A DNA stretch of 64,000 nt from Mycobacterium sherrisii (GTDB lineage: Bacteria > Actinomycetota > Actinomycetes > Mycobacteriales > Mycobacteriaceae): the NCBI RefSeq assembly GCF_002102355.1, contig NZ_LQPT01000072.1, positions 62,001 to 126,000 of the forward strand, in the 5' to 3' direction. Positions within the stretch are counted from its first letter, which is position 1. Every line of letters begins with the position of its first letter. A program made the position numbers and the translations under genes. A model generated the notes under the pieces. It was not told where the DNA came from and did not search any database. It saw only the letters and a list, made by a program, of their open reading frames with translations. Positions 27,251 through 37,142 of the stretch are shown in pieces.

Positions 27251-27730
27251 TCAGCCCGTCACCACGACGATGACGCCGGGTGGCTCACCGGAAAGGGCGG
27301 GGATGCGCGGTTCGACGGCGGCCCCCAGGTTCTTACCCACCGCGTCGGCGGTGGCGTGCTCACCCTCGGCGTCGGTGAAATACACCGTCGTCACCGTCAC
27401 GTCGGGCAACGACATGTTCCCCACGTCGACGACCTTGAAGCCGGCGGCCTTGAGTTGATCCGCCGCGCGCCCGGCGACGCCGTCCTTGCCAGAGATGTTG
27501 TAGACGTGCACGTCGGCCTGGTTGGCGGGCTTGGGACTCGTCGAGGTCGCCGGCGCGGCGCTGGCGGAGCTGGTCACGCTCGAGCCCGCCGAGACGGAGT
27601 CGTCGTCGGACTTACCCGACGAGCTCAGCGCCTGCCAACCGAGCAGTAAGAAGATGACGCCGAGGAACAACAGCACCATCACCATGGCCCGCAGTGGGAG
27701 CCCCGTCGAGTCGGGCACGCGCTCTTTCAT
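27251..27730 (-). CDS. virR: VirR-like membrane protein, LytR C-terminal domain (Rv0431 homologue)
   Basis: A 159-residue envelope protein. One membrane helix (about residues 15-33, MVMVLLFLGVIFLLLGW) is followed by a Ser/Ala-rich linker and a C-terminal LytR_C-type domain (VHVYNISGKDGVAGRAADQLKAAGFKV). In M. tuberculosis the homologue VirR (164 residues) limits release of membrane vesicles and is linked to cell-wall integrity. The topology puts the LytR_C domain outside the membrane. It sits 19 bp after the DUF3263 gene and 32 bp before sodC. Confidence 0.9.
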   Translation of the reverse strand: MKERVPDSTGLPLRAMVMVLLFLGVIFLLLGWQALSSSGKSDDDSVSAGSSVTSSASAAPATSTSPKPANQADVHVYNISGKDGVAGRAADQLKAAGFKVVDVGNMSLPDVTVTTVYFTDAEGEHATADAVGKNLGAAVEPRIPALSGEPPGVIVVVTG

Positions 27731-27749
27731 CGAGCCCTACTGTAGCTAC

Positions 27750-28058
27750 TCAGGTCACCTCGAAGCCGAGACGCCGGGCGGCGCGCGCCTTCTGCCGGCT
27801 GGCCCGCAGCCGCCGTAGCCGTTTCACCAGCATCGGGTCGGCGGCCAGCGCCTCGGGCCGATCCACCAACGCGTTGAGGACTTGGTAGTACCGCGTCGCC
27901 GACATCGAAAACAGCTCTTTGATCGCGTCTTCCTTGACACCGGCGAACTTCCACCATTGCCGTTCGAACGCCAAGATGTCGTGTTCGCGTCGGGTCAGCC
28001 CATCGGCGATCTCAGCATCGTCCCCCGATCGATTTGCCCGCGCCATGGCGCTGTCCAT
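27750..28058 (-). CDS. DUF3263 protein (Rv0430 homologue)
   Basis: A 102-residue basic protein, the same length as Rv0430. DGLTRREHDILAFERQWWKFAG followed by YYQVLNALVDRPEAL is the DUF3263 signature and looks like a winged-helix or HTH DNA-binding fold; the C-terminus is Arg-rich. I chose ATG 28058 (AGGGGAAG upstream) over a longer frame to 28103. It leads the group virR-sodC-Rv0433-Rv0434. A DNA-binding role is inferred from the YYQVL helix and basic charge. Confidence 0.85.
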   Translation of the reverse strand: MDSAMARANRSGDDAEIADGLTRREHDILAFERQWWKFAGVKEDAIKELFSMSATRYYQVLNALVDRPEALAADPMLVKRLRRLRASRQKARAARRLGFEVT

Positions 28059-28224
28059 ATCGCTTCCCCTGGACCCTTCCGCCGAATTCCCTGTTGCTCG
28101 CATGACTTGACTTACCTAGGGGCATGTTTCGGCGAATATTGAATCACGCCGCGAACCCTCAAGTCGTCATCCAGACCCGCGAGTCGGCCGATTGGCTTCA
28201 TAGCTTGTCTCGCGGCTGGGAGAT

Positions 28225-28322
28225 CCTCCTCCGCCGCCGCGTTGCGGCCGCCATCGTCGGCGGGCTAAACCCAACGGCCCCCTCCTCCGCCGCCGCGTTG
28301 CGGCCGCCATCGTCGGCGGGCT
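28225..28322. repeat. Perfect 42-bp direct repeat upstream of def
   Basis: The units 28225-28266 and 28281-28322 are identical over 42 bp, starting CCTCCTCCGCCGCCGCGTTG, separated by 14 bp (period 56). Each unit has internal partial dyad symmetry around GCCGCGTTGCGGC. The second unit ends 14 bp before the def start codon. The whole 278-bp gap between the divergent DUF3263 and def genes otherwise shows no gene. Confidence 0.9.
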
Positions 28323-28336
28323 TAAGCTAGCCGACC

Positions 28337-28930
28337 ATGGCAGTCGTACCCATTCGCATCGTGGGCGATCCGGTCTTGCACACCGCGACGACACCCGTGC
28401 ACGTCGATGCCGACGGTTCGCTGCCGGCAGATCTGGCCGGACTGATCACCGACATGTACGACACGATGGACGCTGCCCACGGCGTCGGTCTGGCCGCCAA
28501 TCAAATCGGACACGGGCTGCGACTGTTCGTCTACGACTGCCCCGACGATCGCGGCACGACCGAACGCCGCCGCGGCGTGGTCATCAACCCGATCCTGGAA
28601 ACCTCCGAGATCCCCGAGACCATGCCGGACCCCGGCGATGACGACGAGGGTTGTCTGTCCGTTCCGGGCGAGTCGTTCCCGACCGGGCGCGCCACCTGGG
28701 CCCGGGTCACCGGCCTCGACGCCGACGGCAAGCCGATCACCATCGAGGGCACCGGTTTGTTCGCGCGGATGTTGCAGCACGAGACCGGCCACTTGGATGG
28801 CTTCCTCTACCTGGACCGTCTCATCGGTCGCCACGCGCGCGCCGCCAAGCGCGCCGTCAAATCGCACGGCTGGGGTGTGCCCGGCCTGTCCTGGAAACCG
28901 GGCGACGGGCCGGATCCGTTCGGTCACTGA
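28337..28930 (+). CDS. def: Peptide deformylase
   Basis: A 197-residue enzyme that removes the formyl group from new proteins; same length as the M. tuberculosis enzyme. All three signature motifs are present: [18 protein letters not shown] (metal Cys) and QHETGHLDG (two metal His and catalytic Glu). The long tail [12 protein letters not shown] is typical of the mycobacterial form. Its stop overlaps the ATG of the next gene (ATGATGG context), forming the def-acetyltransferase-xthA operon. Confidence 0.98.
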   Translation: MAVVPIRIVGDPVLHTATTPVHVDADGSLPADLAGLITDMYDTMDAAHGVGLAANQIGHGLRLFVYDCPDDRGTTERRRGVVINPILETSEIPETMPDPGDDDEGCLSVPGESFPTGRATWARVTGLDADGKPITIEGTGLFARMLQHETGHLDGFLYLDRLIGRHARAAKRAVKSHGWGVPGLSWKPGDGPDPFGH

Positions 28931-29721
28931 TGGTCTCGTGGCCGGACCTCGGCACCCGGGTGGCGGTTCGCTACCGGCGTCCCGCCGGATCGGTCCCGCC
29001 GTTGACGGACGCCGTCGGCCACCTGGTGGCGGTCGGTCCGACGGTGCGGGTGCAGACCAAGACCGGCGCCGTCGTCGAGTTCGCCGCCGACGACGTCGTG
29101 GCGCTGCGGGTGCTGACCGATACACCGATCCGCACCTCGGCGATCCGCGCGCTCGAGCACGCCGCCGCGACCGCACGGGCCGGCGGCCAACGGGTCTGGC
29201 TCGACGGGTGGCTGCTGCGGGCCGCCGACGAAACCGGCCCGACTCGCAATTCCGCTGTGCCCCTGGATATTTCCGCGCGGATCAGCTCGGTTCCGGCGAT
29301 CGTGACGTGGTACGAGCAGCGGGGTCGCGATCCGTGGCTGGCCATCCCCGACCGCTTGCTGGTGTTGCCGCCGGGGGTAGTGGGCGTCGCGGCCGAACAA
29401 GTGTTGGTGCGCGACCTGACCGCCACGCCACCGAACCTCGGTGACACTGCACCGGACGACGCCGACCGTGCGACGGTAACCGACGCGCCGGACGGCACCC
29501 GATGGGTCGGGCTTTCCGTATCGGGGCTCCCCGACGACGAGTCGGCGGTGCGGCGGTGTGAGGCGGCGTTGGCCGGCGCGGTTCGGCGGGGCGCTACCCG
29601 CGGCTACGCCGAAGTCGCCGAGAACGACACCGCGGCAGCGGGCTTGGCGCATCGACTGGGGTTCCGGCCGCACCACGGCCGCCGCTACGTCGACGCCCGC
29701 GGCGGCTGGGATACCGTCTAA
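28930..29721 (+). CDS. GNAT acetyltransferase (Rv0428c homologue)
   Basis: A 263-residue protein with an N-terminal SH3-like part (about 1-75; GTRVAVRYRRPAG, LVAVGPTVRV) and a C-terminal GNAT domain. The latter has a WLDGWLLRAADE opening and ends AENDTAAAGLAHRLGFRPHHGRRYV, the typical GNAT terminal motif. M. tuberculosis Rv0428c is about 302 residues, so this copy is shorter or starts differently. The ATG at 28930 overlaps the def stop. Substrate unknown; co-transcription with peptide deformylase hints at N-terminal protein processing, which is speculation. Confidence 0.85.
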   Translation: MVSWPDLGTRVAVRYRRPAGSVPPLTDAVGHLVAVGPTVRVQTKTGAVVEFAADDVVALRVLTDTPIRTSAIRALEHAAATARAGGQRVWLDGWLLRAADETGPTRNSAVPLDISARISSVPAIVTWYEQRGRDPWLAIPDRLLVLPPGVVGVAAEQVLVRDLTATPPNLGDTAPDDADRATVTDAPDGTRWVGLSVSGLPDDESAVRRCEAALAGAVRRGATRGYAEVAENDTAAAGLAHRLGFRPHHGRRYVDARGGWDTV

Positions 29722-29723
29722 TC

Positions 29724-30584
29724 ATGCCCGACGGCACGGTTAACGGCGAGGACTCCCAGCATCCGACTCCGCCGCGGGTGCGCCTGGCGACCTGGAACGT
29801 CAACTCCATTCGCAGTCGCGTCGACCGCGTCATCGACTGGCTCGGTCGCGCCGACGTCGACGTGCTCGCCATGCAGGAGACGAAATGCTCCGACGGTCAA
29901 TTCCCCGCGCTGCCATTCCTGGAAGTGGGTTACGAAGTCGCACACGTCGGCTTCAACCAATGGAACGGCGTGGCGATCGCATCGCGCGTCGGCCTGGACA
30001 ACGTGGAGATCGGTTTCGACGGCCAGCCGACCTGGAGCAGCAAGCCAGAGGTGGAGGCCATCGCCGAGGCCCGGGCCCTGGGGGCCACCTGCGGCGGGGT
30101 CCGGGTATGGAGCCTGTACGTGCCCAATGGCCGCACCCTGGCCGATCCACATTACACGTACAAGCTGAATTGGCTTGCTGCCCTTCGTGATACCGCGGCC
30201 GGTTGGTTGCGCGACGATCCGTCCGCCCAGATCGCGTTGGTCGGCGATTGGAACATCGCCCCAACCGATGAAGACGTGTGGAGCACCGAATTCTTCGTCG
30301 GTGCTACGCACGTTTCCGAACCCGAACGTCGGGCGTTCAACGCCATTGTCGACGCGCAATTCGCCGATGTGGTACGGCCTTTCACTCCCGGCCCGGGCGT
30401 CTACACCTATTGGGACTACACCCAGCTTCGGTTCCCGAAAAAGCAGGGTATGCGCATCGACTTCATTCTCGCCTCACCGGCGTTGGCCGGTCGCGTGGTG
30501 GACGCGGAGATCGTGCGCGAAGAGCGCAAAGGTAAGGCGCCCAGCGATCACGCCCCGGTTTTGATCGACTTGAGTCCCGAATAA
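29724..30584 (+). CDS. xthA: Exodeoxyribonuclease III
   Basis: A 286-residue AP endonuclease/3'-5' exonuclease for base excision repair. Motifs are TWNVNSIRSR near the N-terminus, ETKCSD (metal Glu), VGDWNIAPTDEDVW (catalytic Asp/Asn), MRIDFILAS and the closing SDHAPV. It starts 2 bp after the stop of the acetyltransferase gene. It matches Rv0427c in order and size. The 159 bp that follow, up to 30743, contain no gene. Confidence 0.97.
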   Translation: MPDGTVNGEDSQHPTPPRVRLATWNVNSIRSRVDRVIDWLGRADVDVLAMQETKCSDGQFPALPFLEVGYEVAHVGFNQWNGVAIASRVGLDNVEIGFDGQPTWSSKPEVEAIAEARALGATCGGVRVWSLYVPNGRTLADPHYTYKLNWLAALRDTAAGWLRDDPSAQIALVGDWNIAPTDEDVWSTEFFVGATHVSEPERRAFNAIVDAQFADVVRPFTPGPGVYTYWDYTQLRFPKKQGMRIDFILASPALAGRVVDAEIVREERKGKAPSDHAPVLIDLSPE

Positions 30585-30743
30585 AGCACCTGCTGCGCAT
30601 TGTCTGCGCGTTTCGAACGTGGCAGCATTTCGCGTGTTAGAAGCGTGAACAATTTGTTGTCACCGCCTTAACTTCCCGTTTGGCGGGTATACATGTTGCT
30701 ACGCGTTCCGCAACGAATGCGACCGAAGAACCAGGGAGTCATC

Positions 30744-31181
30744 ATGGGTGTCGTTGGCGGGGCAGTCCGCGGCGTGGGGAAAACGATCAATCGCGCGGCG
30801 GAAGCCACCACCGCAGCCGCCGGCGCCGTCGGGGGCGCGGCAGTCAATGGAGTCGTTGGTGGCGTCACCGGAGCCGCGGAGGGCATCAAGCGCGGCATCA
30901 ACTCGGGAAGTCACTCGACGCCGGCGGCCGCATTGGCAATCGGTGCGCTCGGAGTGACCGGCCTGATCGAGTGGCCGGTGCTATTGGCGGTCGGCGGCGG
31001 CGCACTGGTGTTGCACCGGTTGAACCGCAGCAACGGGGCGCCGCCGAAAGCGAGTCTCACACCGGTGCCCAGCGAGCCCGCGCCGCAAAAGGTCAGTCCG
31101 CGCAAATCCGCCGCCAAATCGCCGGCCAAGAAGGCGACCGGCCGCCGCGCCGGCGCCGCCGACTTGCGCAGCACCAACTGA
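30744..31181 (+). CDS. Small membrane-associated protein (Rv0426c-like)
   Basis: A 145-residue protein: a Gly/Ala-rich amphipathic N-terminal half (VGGAVRGVGKTINRAAEA, VNGVVGGVTGAAEGIKRG), one hydrophobic segment with GLIEWPVLLAVGGGALVL (about 73-92), and a basic Lys/Ala/Pro tail. The ATG at 30744 follows AGGGAG at six bases. The hydrophobic core is similar in pattern to that of the small protein at 31516 (ELIDWPVALVIATGHLL). The function is unknown. The position after xthA is that of Rv0426c. Confidence 0.7.
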   Translation: MGVVGGAVRGVGKTINRAAEATTAAAGAVGGAAVNGVVGGVTGAAEGIKRGINSGSHSTPAAALAIGALGVTGLIEWPVLLAVGGGALVLHRLNRSNGAPPKASLTPVPSEPAPQKVSPRKSAAKSPAKKATGRRAGAADLRSTN

Positions 31182-31191
31182 TTGGACGCGG

Positions 31192-31452
31192 CTACGCCGA
31201 CGCGGGTTGCGCCCGCCGAGGCCGCTTCACACCGTGTGCCGATGGGTCGGGGCACAACCGCCCGTGCGGTCGCGAACCCGACCGGGCCGAAAACCGCGGA
31301 GGTCTGCGATGCCGACGATCGGGCTCCACGATCTGCACGATCCCGGCCCGCCACAGCAACGCATAGAGTTCGAACAACGGCACGCTCAGCACCGAAGCAA
31401 GTGACGCAACGATCGGATCGGCCAGGGCGTCGGTCGTCGACTTGGGCGTCAT
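31192..31452 (-). CDS. Possible small antisense-strand protein
   Basis: An 86-codon frame on the minus strand starting ATG 31452. Its first half looks protein-like: LADPIVASLASVLSVPLFELYALLWRAG could form a membrane or amphipathic helix. The second half (RRHRRPPRFSARSG) looks like non-coding Arg-rich sequence. No ribosome site is clear. It fills the 334-bp gap between the two small membrane proteins, the place of ctpH in M. tuberculosis. It may equally be a chance frame. Confidence 0.3.
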   Translation of the reverse strand: MTPKSTTDALADPIVASLASVLSVPLFELYALLWRAGIVQIVEPDRRHRRPPRFSARSGSRPHGRLCPDPSAHGVKRPRRAQPASA

Positions 31453-31515
31453 AGGTCCGACGGTGACGAAGTCACCCGGCGGGTTGGCAAACCCTTCGTT
31501 ACTGAAAGGCAAATG

Positions 31516-31791
31516 ATGGCGGAAAAGAAAACTCGCCGCACGACGTCTCAGCGCGACGCGGTACAGAAAATCCGCGAAGGCGAAACCTTCGTCGTGAACC
31601 TGCCGCTGGTCGGCCAGACCGAGATCCCACGCCCCGAACAGTTGGCGTACTACGGCGGTTTGGCGGCGCTGGCCGCGCTCGAGTTGATCGACTGGCCGGT
31701 CGCGCTGGTCATCGCGACCGGGCACCTGCTGGCCAGCAACCACCACAACCGACTCATCGAGGAATTCGGCGAGGCGATGGAAGAGGCTTGA
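31516..31791 (+). CDS. Small conserved protein (Rv0424c-like)
   Basis: A 91-residue protein, the same length as Rv0424c. A basic N-terminus (MAEKKTRRTTSQRD) is followed by a hydrophobic stretch (YYGGLAALAALELIDWPVALVIATGHLL, about 45-73) and an acidic end. I chose the second ATG of ATGATG because of spacing from AAAGG. The EL-IDWPV motif echoes the EWPV motif of the 30744 protein. The function is unknown; membrane association is inferred. Confidence 0.75.
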   Translation: MAEKKTRRTTSQRDAVQKIREGETFVVNLPLVGQTEIPRPEQLAYYGGLAALAALELIDWPVALVIATGHLLASNHHNRLIEEFGEAMEEA

Positions 31792-31995
31792 CCGTTCTCC
31801 TCGGCTGCCGCACCTGTCCCGGCATCCCGCCGCGACCACTCCAGCGACCGGCGATGCTTTATTCAGCAACCTTTTGTGCTCCCGACGGCCGGGCATCTTT
31901 TCGTAATTTGGATCGCTCCGGCATCCCCGTGCGGGGCGTTCCGCCCGCGGTGGGGGTAACGTCAGTGCGGGCTATCCAGCCACACCAAAAGTAAA

Positions 31996-34582
<2,587 letters not shown>

Positions 34583-34586
<4 letters not shown>

Positions 34587-35203
34587 ACCTCGAGCCGATC
34601 GCGGGCGTCGCGCACCCACCCGACGACGTGGCGCGGGGCGTCGTCGCGCTCACCCACGGCGCCGGGGGTGATCGGGAATCGGCGCTGCTGCAGCAGGTTT
34701 GCGACGAATGGGCTCGTCGGGGCTGGCTGGCGATCCGGTACAACCTGCCCTACCGGCGGCGCCGCCCCAAAGGTCCCCCGTCGGGTTCGGCGGCCGCCGA
34801 CCGCGCGGGGATTGTCGAGGCGATCACCGTGTGCCGCGGCCTGGCGGACGGCCCGTTGATCGTCGGCGGGCACTCCTACGGGGGTCGGCAGACCTCGATG
34901 GTGGTCGCCGAGGCGGACTCGCCACTCGTCAACGTGTTGACGCTGTTCTCCTATCCGGTTCATCCGCCCGGAAAGCCGGAGCGCCCGCGCACCGAGCACC
35001 TACCCGACATCCGGGTGCCTACCGTGTTCACCCACGGCACCTCCGATCCGTTCGGCACGCCCGCCGAGGTGCGTGACGCTGCGGCGCTGATCGCGGCACC
35101 GACCGAGGTCGTCGAAATCGCCGGTGCGCGACACGATTTGCGGTCCAAGGTCCTCGATGTGCCCGCGCTGTCAGTCGATGCGGCGCTGCGGTTGTTGCCG
35201 TAG
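34583..35203 (+). CDS. Alpha/beta hydrolase (Rv0421c homologue)
   Basis: A 206-residue alpha/beta-hydrolase of the dienelactone-hydrolase-like/KANL3 type. THGAGGDRES supplies the oxyanion region, GGHSYGGRQTSM the nucleophile elbow and ARHDLRS the late His. The final Asp is probably in THGTSDPFG. It is translationally coupled to thiD through ATGA, so its expression follows the TPP riboswitch. A link to thiamine or to a precursor ester is possible but not shown. Confidence 0.85.
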
Positions 35204-35270
35204 CGGTCAGAACCCCCGGCAACTGCTGCTGCCCCGCGTCGGCCAGCACGCCCGGGCGATTTAGACAGTC

Positions 35271-35286
35271 AAAACTGGACAGTTTT
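35271..35286. promoter_or_regulatory. MarR operator
   Basis: AAAACTG-GA-CAGTTTT is a perfect 7+7 bp inverted repeat 24 bp before the marR-like start codon. A -10-like TAATCT follows at 35294-35299. The site sits where a MarR dimer would block its own promoter. Confidence 0.7.
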
Positions 35287-35310
35287 AGCTGCCTAATCTA
35301 GGCTGGCGGC

Positions 35311-35748
35311 ATGGATGACATCACCGAGTCCGCCGCGACGGCCGCTCGAGATATCCGGGTGGTGTTCAGCCGACTACGACGCCGGCTCACAGACGTGCAG
35401 GTCCGTAACGACTTGACCCCGTCGCAGACGTCGGTGCTCACCCGGCTGTGGAAGGACGGGGCGTCGTCGGCCAGCGCACTGGCCGGTGCCGAACGAGTCC
35501 GGCCGCAATCGATGGCAACCATCCTGACCGCCCTGGACCAACGCGGATTCATCGAGCGCAAAGCTGATCCGGAAGACGGTCGGCGCCAAGTGGTTTCGCT
35601 AACCAAGGCAGGTCGTCAGCGCGCCGAGAGCGACCGCCAAGTGCGCGAGGAATGGTTGGCCCGCGCCCTGCAGGACCGTTACTCCGAGCCCGAACGTCGC
35701 ACGATCATCGCCGCACTGACACTCCTTGAACGACTGACAGAGCAATGA
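35311..35748 (+). CDS. MarR family regulator
   Basis: A 145-residue winged-helix protein. The recognition helix region (SASALAGAERVRPQSMATILTALDQRGFIERK) and the wing (DPEDGRRQVVSLTKAGR) are standard for MarR. It begins at ATG 35311 just after a palindromic operator, so self-repression is likely. It is followed 16 bp later by an F420/LLM oxidoreductase, which would be controlled with it. The pair is inserted between the Rv0421c and Rv0420c homologues. Confidence 0.92.
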   Translation: MDDITESAATAARDIRVVFSRLRRRLTDVQVRNDLTPSQTSVLTRLWKDGASSASALAGAERVRPQSMATILTALDQRGFIERKADPEDGRRQVVSLTKAGRQRAESDRQVREEWLARALQDRYSEPERRTIIAALTLLERLTEQ

Positions 35749-35764
35749 AAGGGCATACACCCCA

Positions 35765-36637
35765 ATGAAAGTAGGCGTGCACTTTATCGATTTTCTGCCC
35801 GGCGACCCGACAGCATTGGGGCCGACCCTGGCCGACGCCGCCACAGCCGCCGAGCAGGCGGGCGCGACACTGTTCACGCTGGCCGACCATTTTCTCCAGA
35901 TGGAGAACACCGGTCTGCCCGCCGAGGATCCGTTCCTCGAGGGTTATGCATCCTTGGGTTTCCTTGCCGGACACACGAATACGATCGGCCTGGGCCTTTT
36001 GGTCACCGGCGTGACCTACCGTCACCCGGGTGTGCTGGCCAAGACGGTCACCACGCTCGACGTGCTCTCCCAGGGCCGTTCGCTGCTGGGCGTCGGCGCC
36101 GCCTGGTACGGCCGCGAGCACGCGGCGCTGGGCATCCCCTACCCCCCACTTGCTGAGCGGTTCGAAATGCTCGAGGAGACGCTGCAGATCTGCGGACAGA
36201 TGTGGAGCGACGACAACGGCCCGTACCACGGCAAGCACTACCGGCTGGCCGAGACGATCTGCGAACCGCAGCCCATTCGGCGCCCGCCCATCCTGATCGG
36301 TGGCGACGGCGAAAAGAAGACGCTGCGGCTGGTCGCACAGTATGCCGACATCTGGAACAGCACCGTTTCCGGGCTTGACGGGCTGCGGCACAAGATCGAC
36401 GTGCTGAATCGGCACTGCGATGCGGTGGGCCGTGACAGCGGCGAAATACGCAGGACCGTCGGTGCTTTTGCCGACCCGTTCGAAGACGTGGACGGCTACC
36501 TGAAAACGGTCGAAGGTTACGCCGAGCTGGGCATCGAGATGATCAACGTCGGCCCCGTGCCGGGCGATCCCGATCCAGTCGGCTTCATCCGCCGCTTCGG
36601 TGACGAGTTACTGCCGCGCCTCAACGAGATCGGCTAA
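35765..36637 (+). CDS. LLM-class F420-dependent oxidoreductase
   Basis: A 290-residue luciferase-like-fold oxidoreductase of the TIGR03560 type. Seen are LADHFLQME near residue 39, the LLVTGVTYRHPGVLAKTVTTLDVLSQGR block and GVGAAWYGREH, which bind the deazaflavin or flavin. The substrate is unknown. It is probably induced when the upstream MarR releases its operator, which points to a small-molecule stress or detoxification role. Its stop lies 11 bp from the stop of the converging DUF4190 gene. Confidence 0.9.
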   Translation: MKVGVHFIDFLPGDPTALGPTLADAATAAEQAGATLFTLADHFLQMENTGLPAEDPFLEGYASLGFLAGHTNTIGLGLLVTGVTYRHPGVLAKTVTTLDVLSQGRSLLGVGAAWYGREHAALGIPYPPLAERFEMLEETLQICGQMWSDDNGPYHGKHYRLAETICEPQPIRRPPILIGGDGEKKTLRLVAQYADIWNSTVSGLDGLRHKIDVLNRHCDAVGRDSGEIRRTVGAFADPFEDVDGYLKTVEGYAELGIEMINVGPVPGDPDPVGFIRRFGDELLPRLNEIG

Positions 36638-36648
36638 GCGCCAATCCG

Positions 36649-37104
36649 TCAGGCCGCCGGAACCGGAAGGGCGGTGGGCCCGCCCACGTCGACGGCGAGC
36701 ACCGCGGGCGCGGGTGCACCGAGGTCGTGATGCTCGAATTCGCCTACCGCACGGAGGATCCCACCGATGGTGACCAACACGATCAGCACCGAACCGATGG
36801 CGATGCCGGCAATGGCCAATCCCCGGCCGCCCTGCCCGGTCTCTTTGATTTTGCCGAGGGCGAGAACGCCGAAGATGATGCCCAAGATGGGACCGACACC
36901 GCAGATCCAGCCCAACAACGAGCAGACCAGGGAGGCGATCGCCATGCCGTTGGTGCCCGCGGCCGCCGGGTAGATCGACCCCTGCGGGGGTGGGTAGCCC
37001 GGCGACGGCGGGTAGCCGGGCCCCGGCGGGGGCGGATAGCCCTGATTCGGTGGGGGATAGCCCGGATCGTGCGGTGGCGGATAGTTAGGCGGGTCTTCCG
37101 TCAC
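36649..37104 (-). CDS. Pro-rich DUF4190 membrane protein (Rv0420c homologue)
   Basis: A 151-residue protein. The N-terminal 50 residues are a Pro/Tyr/Gly repeat (YPPP units); two membrane helices follow (GMAIASLVCSLLGWICGVGPILGIIFGVLALG and GLAIAGIAIGSVLIVLVTIGGIL) with the DUF4190 motif between. I chose GTG 37104 because GAGGAGG precedes it; a longer frame goes to 37167. The function is unknown. It is the last gene before lpqM on the minus strand, 38 bp away. Confidence 0.88.
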   Translation of the reverse strand: MTEDPPNYPPPHDPGYPPPNQGYPPPPGPGYPPSPGYPPPQGSIYPAAAGTNGMAIASLVCSLLGWICGVGPILGIIFGVLALGKIKETGQGGRGLAIAGIAIGSVLIVLVTIGGILRAVGEFEHHDLGAPAPAVLAVDVGGPTALPVPAA

Positions 37105-37142
37105 GGACGCCTCCTCGGCTCGAGTGGCCCATACTTTACGCC

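Noticed and set aside
28225-28322. The 42-bp repeats as a CRISPR array
   Set aside because: Only two copies with a 14-bp spacer, no cas genes and very GC-rich low-complexity units.
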